DNA of 6,517 nucleotides, taken from Nostoc sp. CHAB 5715. Lineage in GTDB: Bacteria > Cyanobacteriota > Cyanobacteriia > Cyanobacteriales > Nostocaceae. Every line of letters starts with the position of its first letter. Position 1 is the first letter of the stretch. The stretch is taken from assembly GCF_020829685.1 (NCBI RefSeq), contig NZ_JAIVFR010000378.1, positions 1 through 6,517 of the forward strand, written 5' to 3'. The notes under the pieces were generated by a model. That model had not been told where the DNA came from, did not search any database, and worked only from the letters and a program-made list of their open reading frames with translations. Below are positions 6,421 to 6,517 of the stretch, in pieces. The translations under genes and the position numbers were made by a program.

Positions 6421-6517
6421 AGGTACTCAAAGCTGATTGCCTTAAGAGTTAACCTAACAAGACTTTATCTGGAAACAGCTAGACCAAATGGCGATTTATA
6501 AATTGTCCAGTTGGCTA
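6421..6517 (-). promoter_or_regulatory. Upstream region of the operon's first visible gene
   Basis: These 97 bp have no recognisable gene. They contain a second CTAGACCAA (6479-6487), 59-67 bases before the ATG, and an AT-rich TTTATAAAT (6494-6502) that could act as a -10 element, although a matching -35 would lie at or beyond the window edge. No terminator or strong ribosome site is visible. Whether transcription starts here or runs in from a gene further upstream cannot be decided. Confidence 0.3.

Overview
The window looks like part of a plasmid or integrated conjugative element from a filamentous, probably Nostocales-type cyanobacterium. The evidence is six copies of the HIP1 octamer GCGATCGC (one of them duplicated inside an inverted repeat), moderate GC content, a 29-bp palindromic dispersed repeat of the Nostoc/Anabaena kind inside a gene, and a heptamer-period repeat in an intergenic region.

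All substantial genes lie on the minus strand and read right to left as one apparent transfer operon. First is a 681-residue protein of unknown function (4375-6420), built from a small folded N-terminal region, a very acidic LDDL-rich tract, a basic KTQ-repeat tract, coiled coils and a folded C-terminal region. After 22 bp comes a 211-residue, five-segment membrane protein (3717-4352). Its last ~100 residues, after an Ala-Gln-Ala signal-peptidase-like site, look like a VirB2/TrbC-type pilin. After a 206-bp gap comes a 1115-residue VirB4-type ATPase (163-3510) with Walker A and B motifs and two N-terminal membrane segments that suggest a VirB3-VirB4 fusion. Together these fit the pilus-building and energising part of a type IV secretion/conjugation apparatus, probably the cyanobacterial MPF_C class. 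Relaxase, coupling protein and the VirB6/8/9/10 equivalents are not in the window.

The left end is the oddest part. Bases 1-98 are a perfect inverted copy of bases 155-252, the tail of the virB4-like gene, around a 56-bp centre. That centre holds a strong Shine-Dalgarno sequence and the first codons of a fourth operon gene (MKSKLTFIRL...), which is cut off where the inverted copy begins. This is best explained by a fold-back chimera at a sequence or contig end. A real inverted duplication or a hairpin-type end cannot be excluded from the sequence alone.

The right end (6421-6517) is non-coding upstream sequence of the 681-residue gene. No RNA genes, CRISPR arrays, transposases or convincing terminators were seen.
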